Assembly (NCBI GenBank): GCA_900768635.1
Contig: CAAGDP010000089.1
Span: forward strand, 1 to 5,671
Reading direction: 5' to 3'
DNA: 5,671 nt
DNA from: Enterobacterales bacterium
GTDB lineage: Bacteria; Pseudomonadota; Gammaproteobacteria; Enterobacterales; Succinivibrionaceae
Positions 1 to 5,605 of the stretch are shown here, piece by piece; position 1 is the stretch's first letter, and every line of letters starts with the position of its first letter. The notes beneath the pieces are model-generated. The model saw nothing but the letters and a program-made list of their open reading frames with translations. It was not told the origin of the DNA and made no database searches. The translations under genes and the position numbers were made by a program.

Positions 1-1
1 G

Positions 2-208
2 TCGGCAGGTTTCAAGATTGGATCGCAAAGCAACCAGGTATACGGCATAGTTGATATTTTTGAACTGCCCGGAGATTTAAAGTTTTACCTTAACACCTCA
101 AGGGCTTCCTTCAGACCGGTTATCGGTAACCGGAAGAGAAAAGTCTCCCGGCTGCTTAAGGTAGTTATCAAAAATTTGGCTCAAATTAAATTTTTGTTGA
201 TAGACTGA
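2..208 (+). CDS. C-terminal fragment of an unrecognised protein (5' end outside window)
   Basis: An open frame runs from the left edge to a TGA at 206-208, giving 68 residues. It begins SAGFKIGSQSNQVYGIVDIF and ends NLAQIKFLLID. The last third is rich in Lys and Arg (GNRKRKVSRLLKVVIKN, about residues 43-59) and would be a basic, partly amphipathic C-terminal tail. The codons look like those of the genes downstream, and the other forward and reverse frames here are broken by stops. I recognise no family or motif and suggest no function. An open frame of this length at a window edge could arise by chance a few percent of the time, so the call is moderate. The 250 nt to metE, with no clear terminator after the stop, suggest it is not part of the met operon. 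Confidence 0.45.
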   Translation, partial: SAGFKIGSQSNQVYGIVDIFELPGDLKFYLNTSRASFRPVIGNRKRKVSRLLKVVIKNLAQIKFLLID

Positions 209-295
209 CTTTTATCATTAGAAACTCTCTGATTGAATCCATTATTTAAAGAAGAAACAGTCATTATCAGGGTAAATATTAGACAAAATGGCTAA

Positions 296-357
296 GGGTG
301 TGAATAGTAACCCGGAGGATTTACATGCAGGTAAAAGTATGCTCCGTAATGGTTTAA
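296..357 (+). promoter_or_regulatory. Tandem hairpins enclosing a possible 10-residue leader peptide upstream of metE
   Basis: Two adjacent stem-loops are visible: GGGT (296-299) with ACCC (310-313), then CGGAG (313-317) with CTCCG (342-346). The second encloses an inner stem, TTAC (321-324) with GTAA (331-334). Inside it is a good ribosome-binding site, GGAGG (314-318), six bases before ATG at 325, followed by the frame MQVKVCSVMV and a TAA at 355-357. The ribosome-binding site is therefore in the 5' arm of the stem and its partner is in the tiny frame. Translating the frame and folding the stem would exclude each other, as in leader-peptide control. This is inference. It requires transcription to start upstream of about 290, whereas a better promoter candidate lies downstream of the element. 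It matches no cobalamin, SAM, SAH or THF riboswitch that I know. Confidence 0.25.
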
Positions 358-383
358 GGTATAGTCTGTTTCTATATCTATGC

Positions 384-405
384 ATAAATAATTAGTATTA
401 TTTAT
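384..405. repeat. Perfect 9-bp inverted repeat, candidate operator for metE
   Basis: ATAAATAAT (384-392) and ATTATTTAT (397-405) are exact reverse complements separated by TAGT. The repeat ends on the candidate -35 hexamer of the metE promoter, a position where a bound repressor or activator could act. It does not resemble the MetJ box (AGACGTCT repeats) or the MetR site (TGAA-N5-TTCA). The sequence is all A/T within the arms, so chance symmetry is more likely than for a mixed sequence. Confidence 0.35.
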
Positions 406-428
406 ATATATCCTATCAATGCTAGAAT
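401..428 (+). promoter_or_regulatory. Candidate sigma-70-type promoter for metE-metF
   Basis: An extended -10, TGcTAGAAT (420-428), differs from TGnTATAAT at one base. A -35-like TTTATA (401-406; four of six match TTGACA) sits 16 nt upstream. Transcription would start near 435, leaving a leader of only about 24 nt before metE. If this is the main promoter, the hairpin element at 296-357 is not in the metE mRNA. It was chosen by eye in an AT-rich stretch, so other choices are possible. Confidence 0.4.
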
Positions 429-458
429 TTTTCCGGTTTAAAAAAGTGGAGAAAGAAT

Positions 459-2732
459 ATGAAAACAGCAGTAATTGGTTTTCCCCGGATTGGAGAACAC
501 CGGGAACTGAAATTTGCGCTGGAAAAGTATTTCCGTAGAGAAATTAGCCAGCAGGAATTGTTCAAAACCGCGGGGGAACTGCGGGAAAAACACTGGAGGG
601 AGCAACAGAGCAGCGGTATTGATTACATACCATCCGGCGATTTTTCATTATATGATCAGGTGCTGGATACTGCGGTGCTGTTTAATATTATTCCTCAGCG
701 CTTCAGGGATCTTAATCTTTCAGAATTAGACACCCTGCTGGCTATGGCACGGGGCTGTCAGGATGAAAAATCAGATGTGAAGGCGCTGGGGATGAAGAAA
801 TGGTTCACCACTAATTATCACTATATCGTACCGGAAATTGACAGACCGGAGGATATACATCTGGCGGGAACAAAAATTTCAGATGAATATGCACAGGCCA
901 AAGCATCAGGAGTGGAAACAAGGCCTTCTCTGGTGGGGATTTTTACTTTTCTGAATTTATGTAATTTTGCAGAAAATGCCCGTAAGGATCAAGCTGAAAG
1001 GAACCTTGTTCAGGCTTACAGAGAACTTCTCGGCAGTCTGGAACAACAGGGAGTTTCTTGGATAAGTCTGGAAGAGCCCTGGCTGTGCCGGGATTTAAGC
1101 CCTGAGGAAGTGGAACAGTTTACCCGCATCTATCGTCAGGTTCTTTCTGGGAAAAAGGAGATTAAAGTTAATCTGCAAACCTATTTCGGTGATATCCGGG
1201 ATGTTTATCAGCAGGTAATGAAGCTTCCTTTTGACGGTGTGGGCCTGGATTTTCTGGAGGGACGGGAGAATTTAAAGCTGGTGGAACAGTACGGTTTTCC
1301 TGAGGATCGGGTACTTTTTGCCGGGGTGGTAAGTGGCCGTAATATTTGGCGCAACTCTTACAGCACTTCCTTGGGGATCCTGAAGGTTCTGCAGGACCAT
1401 ACCCGAAAACTGGCAGTAAGCAGCGCCTGCTCCCTGTTACATGTTCCTTATACTGTCGCCGGCGAAACTTCTCTTTCCAAAGAGCACCTGAAACATTTTG
1501 CCTTTGCCCGGGAAAAACTCCGGGAACTTGGTGATCTGAAAACTCTTATGGAGGATGATACTCTTGAGGAAAACCGGATCTTCCTTGACAACTGTGCATT
1601 GTTTACTGTAAGTCGCAATGTTACCGATCAGGCTGTTCAGCAGCGCATGGCAAAGATCAGCAGTGAAGATTTTATCCGGGTTCCGGATTTTGAAAAAAGA
1701 GCAGAGATCCAGAAGAACGCCTTTAACCTGCCGCTGTTTCCGACTACCACCATAGGCTCTTTTCCTCAGACCTCTCAGGTAAAACATAATCGCCTGCAAC
1801 TCAGAAAGAACCTGATAACTCGGGAGGAATATGACGATGAGATCAGACAACATACCCGGGAGTGTATCCGTCAGCAGGAAGAGCTGGATTTGGATGTGCT
1901 GGTTCATGGGGAGTTTGAACGGAATGATATGGTGGAATATTTTGGACAACATCTCCGGGGTTTTCTATTTACTCAGAATGGATGGGTTCAGTCCTACGGT
2001 ACCCGTTGTGTCAAGCCACCGGTTATCTGGGGAGATGTGAGTCGCAGCACTCCTGTTACAGTGGATATGGCAGTGTTTGCTCAAAGTCTTTCATCACGTC
2101 CTGTAAAGGGTATGCTTACCGGTCCGGTAACTATTTTGAACTGGTCATTCCCCCGGGAAGATGTCCCTCTCAGGGAAAGTGCATTGCAGATTGCATTGGC
2201 CGTCAGAGATGAAGTGCTGGATCTGGAAAAAGCCGGTATCAGAATTATTCAGGTTGATGAAGCCGCCCTCCGGGAAAAACTTCCGGTACGAAAGTCCCTC
2301 TGGTTTAAAAATTATCTGGACTGGGCAATACCAGCTTTTCGGCTGGTGCACAGCGGTGTCAAACCTCAGACCCAGATCCATACTCATATGTGCTACAGTG
2401 AGTTTACGGACATTATCCCCTCAATAGACAATATGGACGCCGATGTGATAACATTTGAAGCATCTCGCTCGGATCTTCACATTCTCTCGGCACTTAAGGA
2501 AAACAATTTTCGTACTGAAGTCGGACCTGGTGTATATGATATTCATTCACCACGGATCCCCTCAGTTTCCGAAATTAAGACTGCATTACAGAAAATACTG
2601 GAATATGTTCCCCTGAAGAAATTGTGGGTTAATCCGGACTGCGGATTAAAAACCCGGAGCAATGAAGAAACCTGGCCGAGCCTGAGGAATATGGTTTCAG
2701 CAGCAAAGGAATTAAGAAATGAGTACAAATGA
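459..2732 (+). CDS. metE: Cobalamin-independent methionine synthase (5-methyltetrahydropteroyltriglutamate--homocysteine methyltransferase)
   Basis: This cytoplasmic zinc enzyme transfers the methyl group of 5-methyl-tetrahydropteroyl-triglutamate directly to homocysteine, the last step of methionine synthesis, without vitamin B12. At 757 residues it matches the usual full length (E. coli 753). The N-terminal barrel opens with GFPRIGEHRELKFALEKYFR (residues 7-26) and carries SLLHVP around 330. The C-terminal catalytic barrel shows TTIGSFPQT, VHGEFERNDMVEYFG, MLTGPVTILNWSFPR and QVDEAALRE (598-606). All four zinc ligands are present: H643 and C645 (HMC), E667 (TFEAS) and C728 (NPDCGLKTR), offset by two from E. 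coli H641, C643, E665 and C726. The ATG at 459 has GGAG at 448-451, seven bases upstream, and the family N-terminus begins there. It is intact, with no frameshift, and overlaps metF, so the two form an operon. No cobalamin or SAM riboswitch is recognisable upstream. Confidence 0.98.
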   Translation: MKTAVIGFPRIGEHRELKFALEKYFRREISQQELFKTAGELREKHWREQQSSGIDYIPSGDFSLYDQVLDTAVLFNIIPQRFRDLNLSELDTLLAMARGCQDEKSDVKALGMKKWFTTNYHYIVPEIDRPEDIHLAGTKISDEYAQAKASGVETRPSLVGIFTFLNLCNFAENARKDQAERNLVQAYRELLGSLEQQGVSWISLEEPWLCRDLSPEEVEQFTRIYRQVLSGKKEIKVNLQTYFGDIRDVYQQVMKLPFDGVGLDFLEGRENLKLVEQYGFPEDRVLFAGVVSGRNIWRNSYSTSLGILKVLQDHTRKLAVSSACSLLHVPYTVAGETSLSKEHLKHFAFAREKLRELGDLKTLMEDDTLEENRIFLDNCALFTVSRNVTDQAVQQRMAKISSEDFIRVPDFEKRAEIQKNAFNLPLFPTTTIGSFPQTSQVKHNRLQLRKNLITREEYDDEIRQHTRECIRQQEELDLDVLVHGEFERNDMVEYFGQHLRGFLFTQNGWVQSYGTRCVKPPVIWGDVSRSTPVTVDMAVFAQSLSSRPVKGMLTGPVTILNWSFPREDVPLRESALQIALAVRDEVLDLEKAGIRIIQVDEAALREKLPVRKSLWFKNYLDWAIPAFRLVHSGVKPQTQIHTHMCYSEFTDIIPSIDNMDADVITFEASRSDLHILSALKENNFRTEVGPGVYDIHSPRIPSVSEIKTALQKILEYVPLKKLWVNPDCGLKTRSNEETWPSLRNMVSAAKELRNEYK

Positions 2733-3588
2733 TAATACCCGGATCAGCTGGTCTTTTGAAGTATTTCCGCCAAAACGTACATCCCGGGTATCTACTATCT
2801 ACTGTACACTGGCCGATTTGAAAAAGCTTAATCCTGATTTTATCAGCGTGACCTACGGGGCGGGAGGAAGTTCCAACTGCCAGGCTACAGTGGAAATAGC
2901 TAATGCAGTGAAGAATCATTATGACATTGATTCCGCTGCTCATTTACCCTGCATTGCACTGACCAAGGCTGAAGTGTTAGATCAGCTGATGCGTTTCAAA
3001 GCCATCGGCGTCAATAAGATTTTGGCTTTAAGGGGTGATTTGCCCGCTGACGGCAGTATTCCCCAGGGTGATTTTCATTATGCCAGTGAGCTGATAAGTT
3101 TTATACGTTCTCATCAGGAATTTGCCGATCTTTCCATTTTTGCCGCCTGTTATCCGGAAACTCATCCGGATTCCAAAAACTGGCAGGAAGATATTAATTA
3201 CCTGAAGCAAAAGGTAGATGCAGGTGCCAACGGACTTATCAGTCAGTTATTTTTCTCCAATGATGTATTTTATACTTTTCTGGAGCGCGCCAGATCTGCG
3301 GGGATAACAGTTCCGGTGGAGGCGGGTATTATGCCGGTAATTAATGCCCGGCAGATTGAACGCATGGTTTCTTTATGCAAGGCTACTCTGCCTGAAAAGT
3401 TTGTAAGAGTAATGGAGAAGTTTAAGGATAATCCGGAGGCTATGTTTGAAATTGGCTGTGCCTATGCAGTAGATCAGATTATTGATCTTATAGCCCACGG
3501 TGTGGACGGGATCCATCTTTATACTATGAATAATCCTCGGGTTGCCAGTCGCATTTATGAATCGGTGCGCTCGGTTATCGGTCGCTGA
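2719..3588 (+). CDS. metF: 5,10-methylenetetrahydrofolate reductase
   Basis: This FAD-dependent cytoplasmic enzyme reduces 5,10-methylene-tetrahydrofolate to 5-methyl-tetrahydrofolate, the methyl donor that MetE uses. At 289 residues it is a full-length single-domain bacterial MetF (E. coli 296). Family motifs appear in order: SFEVFPPKR (12-20) with the catalytic Glu14, FISVTYGAGGSS (41-52), ILALRGDLP (101-109) with Asp107 of the flavin/folate site, CYPETHPDS (144-152), LISQLFF (173-179) with Gln176, EAGIMPV (201-207) and GIHLYTMNN (264-272). The wording is closer to MetF I remember from Clostridia and other anaerobes than to E. coli MetF. The ATG lies inside the end of metE, so the genes overlap by 14 nt in different frames. 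AAGGA (2706-2710), inside metE, is its ribosome-binding site eight bases upstream. This suggests translational coupling and matched production. An intrinsic terminator follows 24 nt after the stop. Confidence 0.97.
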   Translation: MSTNDNTRISWSFEVFPPKRTSRVSTIYCTLADLKKLNPDFISVTYGAGGSSNCQATVEIANAVKNHYDIDSAAHLPCIALTKAEVLDQLMRFKAIGVNKILALRGDLPADGSIPQGDFHYASELISFIRSHQEFADLSIFAACYPETHPDSKNWQEDINYLKQKVDAGANGLISQLFFSNDVFYTFLERARSAGITVPVEAGIMPVINARQIERMVSLCKATLPEKFVRVMEKFKDNPEAMFEIGCAYAVDQIIDLIAHGVDGIHLYTMNNPRVASRIYESVRSVIGR

Positions 3589-3612
3589 TTTTTCCCTGAT
3601 TTTTTATTACGG

Positions 3613-3647
3613 CACTGTCTGATGTTTCATCCGGCGGTGTTTTTTTT
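3613..3647 (+). terminator. Intrinsic (Rho-independent) terminator of metE-metF
   Basis: CACTGTCTGATG (3613-3624) pairs with CATCCGGCGGTG (3628-3639) across a TTT loop. The stem has 11 pairs, two of them G-U, and one T-C mismatch. Eight consecutive T (3640-3647) follow at once. It starts 24 nt after the metF stop, which places the end of the operon here and separates the transporter as its own unit. Confidence 0.9.
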
Positions 3648-3651
3648 GTGG

Positions 3652-3689
3652 TTACTGTATCTTTTCCAGGGGAGATTCGATATCAGTAA
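3652..3689. repeat. Imperfect inverted repeat upstream of the transporter gene
   Basis: TTACTGTATC (3652-3661) and GATATCAGTAA (3679-3689) are reverse complements over ten pairs with a single bulged T (3683). The loop is 17 nt. It lies just after the metF terminator and about 30 nt before the candidate transporter promoter. There is no T run after it, so it is not an obvious terminator. It could be a regulator-binding site or a chance pairing. Confidence 0.35.
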
Positions 3690-3718
3690 GTACCTGTTTG
3701 TGCTTATGTGAAATAGCT

Positions 3719-3749
3719 TTGTGAATTTTTCGGGAAAATACCGGATAAT
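3719..3749 (+). promoter_or_regulatory. Candidate promoter of the NSS transporter
   Basis: TTGTGA (3719-3724; four of six match TTGACA) and GATAAT (3744-3749; five of six match TATAAT) are separated by 19 nt, slightly long. A strong terminator upstream makes a separate promoter in 3648-3786 necessary, and this is the best pair I can see. Transcription would start near 3756, leaving a leader of about 30 nt. Confidence 0.35.
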
Positions 3750-3786
3750 CCTGTGAGTTAATTTTAGTTACTATGACGGTTTAGAT

Positions 3787-5166
3787 ATGAAAGATACAAA
3801 TCACGGATCCTTTGGCTCCCGTCTGGGTTTTATTTTAGTTACGGCCGGTTGTGCAGTGGGCCTGGGAAATGTGTGGCGTTTTCCCTATGTGGTAGGTCAG
3901 TCCGGTGGGGCATTGTTTGTGCTTATTTATCTGGTGTTTCTGCTGGCACTGGGTGTTCCGGTGGTTACCATTGAACTTGCCATAGGTCGAGCAGCCCGGA
4001 AAACGGCAGCCCGGGCTTTCAGCACTTTGGTTCCTGGTAAAAAATGGTCGGTTATTTCCTGGTTATGTCTTCTGGGACTTTACGGTCTCATGTCCTTTTA
4101 CTGTGTGGTTACCGGATGGCTTATGTTTTATGCCGGACGGGTTGTTCAGGGAGAGGTACTGTCTCAGTCTACTAATCAGATTTCAGCATTTTTTGGAAAG
4201 TTGTTGTCCAGTCCGAAAGATCAGATAGCCTGTTCGGTGGCAGTTCTTTTTGTAGTATGCCTGATCTGCTACCGGGGTGTTAAAGAGGGCGTGGAAAGGT
4301 TCGTCAAACCTGCTATGACCGGCATGTTGATCCTGATGGTTGTGCTGGCCGGTTATTCCATGTCTTTGGATAATGCTTCAGGCGGTATTGAATTTTTTCT
4401 GAAACCGGATCTTGAAAAAGCAGAGCAGGCAGGTTATCTGAATGTGATCAGCAATGCCATGACTCAGGTATTTTTTACCTTGAGTACCGGTATTGGTGCC
4501 ATACTGATTTTTGGCTCTTATACATCCCGAAAACACTCACTTCTGAAGGAATCCTTAATTATTACCCTTATTGATACCATAGTGGCACTTCTTGCCGGTT
4601 TCATTATTTTCCCTGCATGTTTTAATTTTGGGGTTAATGCCGGAGAAGGTCCAGGACTTATTTTTATTACCATGCCTCATGTTTTTGCCCAGATGCCAGG
4701 TGGCATGATTGTGGGTTCCTGCTTCTTTATCTTCCTGTTTATCGCTGCTATGACCACGGTAATTGCTGTGGTAGAAGCATTGGTTGCAGGTTGTATGGAA
4801 CTGTTTGGCTGGAGCAGACATGTTTCTGCCATGTTTAACTTTATTTTTGTTACCGCACTTTCTGTACCGGTGGCACTGGGGTATAACGTCTGGAGCGGTG
4901 TACATCCTCTGGGAGGAGAATCCACTATTCTGGATGGTCTGGACTTCCTGGTTTCAAAAAATCTTCTTCCTATCGGATCTTTGGCGATGATTGCTTTCTG
5001 TGTTCTTAAGTCTGGTTGGGGATGGGAGCGCTTTATCGGTGAAGTAAATACCGGAACAGGTATTAAATTGTCTCAGGGTAAAGTGGTCAAAAACTATTTC
5101 AGATTTGTGCTTCCGGCAATGATATTGTTTATCTTTATTATGGGATATTACGGTATGTTTGCCTGA
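3787..5166 (+). CDS. Sodium-dependent amino-acid transporter, neurotransmitter:sodium symporter (NSS/SNF) family
   Basis: This inner-membrane importer uses the Na+ gradient to bring in an amino acid or related amine. Its 459 residues and about eleven membrane segments match the short bacterial NSS form (MhsT-like) rather than the twelve-segment LeuT. The segments are near 13-33, 42-64, 88-112, 146-162, 175-192, 221-244, 257-278, 306-334, 348-366, 387-407 and 437-456. The family signature GCAVGLGNVWRFPY (21-34) is intact, with the unwound TM1, Asn28 of the sodium site and Arg31 of the outer gate. TM6 carries FFTLSTGIGA (229-238) and TM8 carries AAMTTVIAVVE (320-330), which holds the second sodium site. 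The substrate cannot be read from these residues. No in-frame start exists between a TGA at 3754 and ATG 3787, so the start is firm although no good ribosome-binding site precedes it. No accessory small-subunit gene is visible. Confidence 0.95.
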   Translation: MKDTNHGSFGSRLGFILVTAGCAVGLGNVWRFPYVVGQSGGALFVLIYLVFLLALGVPVVTIELAIGRAARKTAARAFSTLVPGKKWSVISWLCLLGLYGLMSFYCVVTGWLMFYAGRVVQGEVLSQSTNQISAFFGKLLSSPKDQIACSVAVLFVVCLICYRGVKEGVERFVKPAMTGMLILMVVLAGYSMSLDNASGGIEFFLKPDLEKAEQAGYLNVISNAMTQVFFTLSTGIGAILIFGSYTSRKHSLLKESLIITLIDTIVALLAGFIIFPACFNFGVNAGEGPGLIFITMPHVFAQMPGGMIVGSCFFIFLFIAAMTTVIAVVEALVAGCMELFGWSRHVSAMFNFIFVTALSVPVALGYNVWSGVHPLGGESTILDGLDFLVSKNLLPIGSLAMIAFCVLKSGWGWERFIGEVNTGTGIKLSQGKVVKNYFRFVLPAMILFIFIMGYYGMFA

Positions 5167-5246
5167 TTGAGATTCTGTAGAGTATCTTAAAGATCTGGCT
5201 ATATGAGTTGTATAAGTATTATAAGTGTTGTCCTCATAAAGCATAG

Positions 5247-5305
5247 TACCGACAGTAATTATCTGTAAAGAATCCTTTTGATTATCAGTCTAATTTATGT
5301 CGGTA
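5247..5305. repeat. Long imperfect stem-loop after the transporter gene
   Basis: TACCGACA (5247-5254) and TGTCGGTA (5298-5305) are perfect 8-bp reverse complements. After a 2x2 internal loop the stem continues with AATTA (5257-5261) and TAATT (5291-5295), then CTG (5263-5265) with CAG (5286-5288). The tip can form a small AAAG/CTTT stem (5267-5270 with 5275-5278). No T run follows on either strand, so it is not a simple terminator. It could stabilise the 3' end of the transporter mRNA. Confidence 0.5.
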
Positions 5306-5335
5306 TTACATATTTAAATAATAGTAAATTTGAAC

Positions 5336-5361
5336 TCTTCTCAATTATGGGAAGATTTTTT
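5336..5361 (+). terminator. Likely intrinsic terminator of the transporter gene
   Basis: TCTTCTC (5336-5342) pairs with GGGAAGA (5349-5355) over seven pairs, one of them G-U, around a 6-nt AATTAT loop. Six T (5356-5361) follow. It lies 170 nt after the transporter stop, and no better plus-strand terminator is seen in between. The stem is short and only moderately GC-rich, so it may be leaky. Confidence 0.6.
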
Positions 5362-5385
5362 CAAAAAAAACTAAAAATGTGGTAA

Positions 5386-5419
5386 CTACTCAGAACCCTC
5401 TCTAGGAGATTCTGAGTAG
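5386..5419. repeat. Perfect 10-bp inverted repeat with an inner 4-bp stem
   Basis: CTACTCAGAA (5386-5395) and TTCTGAGTAG (5410-5419) are exact reverse complements. Inside, TCTC (5399-5402) pairs with GAGA (5406-5409) around TAG, leaving CCC (5396-5398) as a one-sided bulge. The result is a nearly continuous 14-bp hairpin. No T tract follows on either strand, so it is probably not a terminator. Confidence 0.6.
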
Positions 5420-5434
5420 CATTGAAGCTTTTTA

Positions 5435-5455
5435 CACTGACTTTTACAGTCAGTG
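5435..5455. repeat. Perfect 7-bp inverted repeat
   Basis: CACTGAC (5435-5441) and GTCAGTG (5449-5455) are exact reverse complements around a 7-nt TTTTACA loop. It begins 15 nt after the preceding hairpin. AGCT on each side (5426-5429 and 5456-5459) could extend the stem with a one-sided bulge. No T tract follows on either strand. Confidence 0.55.
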
Positions 5456-5477
5456 AGCTCTTTAGAAAATTTCATTA

Positions 5478-5528
5478 TGAACAATCTCACAAAGTCTAGC
5501 TAAATAGCTTTTTTCTTATGGTTGTTCA
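5478..5528. repeat. 9-bp inverted repeat with a short hairpin and T run inside
   Basis: TGAACAATC (5478-5486) pairs with GGTTGTTCA (5520-5528), nine pairs with one G-U. Within the loop, AGCT (5498-5501) and AGCT (5506-5509) form a 4-bp stem followed by five T (5510-5514), a weak terminator-like unit on the + strand. The outer stem abuts the next hairpin with no spacer, so the two could stack end to end in RNA. Confidence 0.45.
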
Positions 5529-5575
5529 AAAGTGCTCTATATGCGCATATAAAGCGATTATAGAGGGACACTTTT
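5528..5575. terminator. 14-bp hairpin with A and T flanks, possible bidirectional terminator
   Basis: AAAAGTGCTCTATA (5528-5541) pairs with TATAGAG (5559-5565) and CACTTTT (5569-5575); GGA (5566-5568) is the only bulge, giving 14 perfect pairs. The A and T ends give a short T tract when read from either strand, as in bidirectional terminators, but only four T are present. Overlapping the 5' arm and loop is a perfect 14-bp palindrome (5538-5551, TATATGCGCATATA) that could form a competing small hairpin or a protein site. If a minus-strand gene ends near 5606, this would be its terminator. Confidence 0.4.
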
Positions 5576-5605
5576 ATGGGGCTTTTGTTTTGTCATTTTC
5601 TCTTG

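Noticed and set aside
1437..1952. A 171-codon frame on the minus strand inside metE.
   Set aside because: It lies wholly within the intact, strongly conserved metE reading frame and shows no family motif; it is an antisense shadow.
598..2310. MetE has QVDEAALRE where E. coli has the DEPALRE wording, considered as an unusual active-site change.
   Set aside because: The acidic residues are kept and, as far as I recall, an Ala at this place occurs in other bacterial MetE proteins; all zinc ligands are intact.
5203..5268. A 21-codon frame after the transporter, starting MSCISIISVVLI, considered as a small accessory subunit like MetS.
   Set aside because: No ribosome-binding site, much shorter than MetS-type subunits, no full membrane segment, and it overlaps the stem-loop at 5247-5305.
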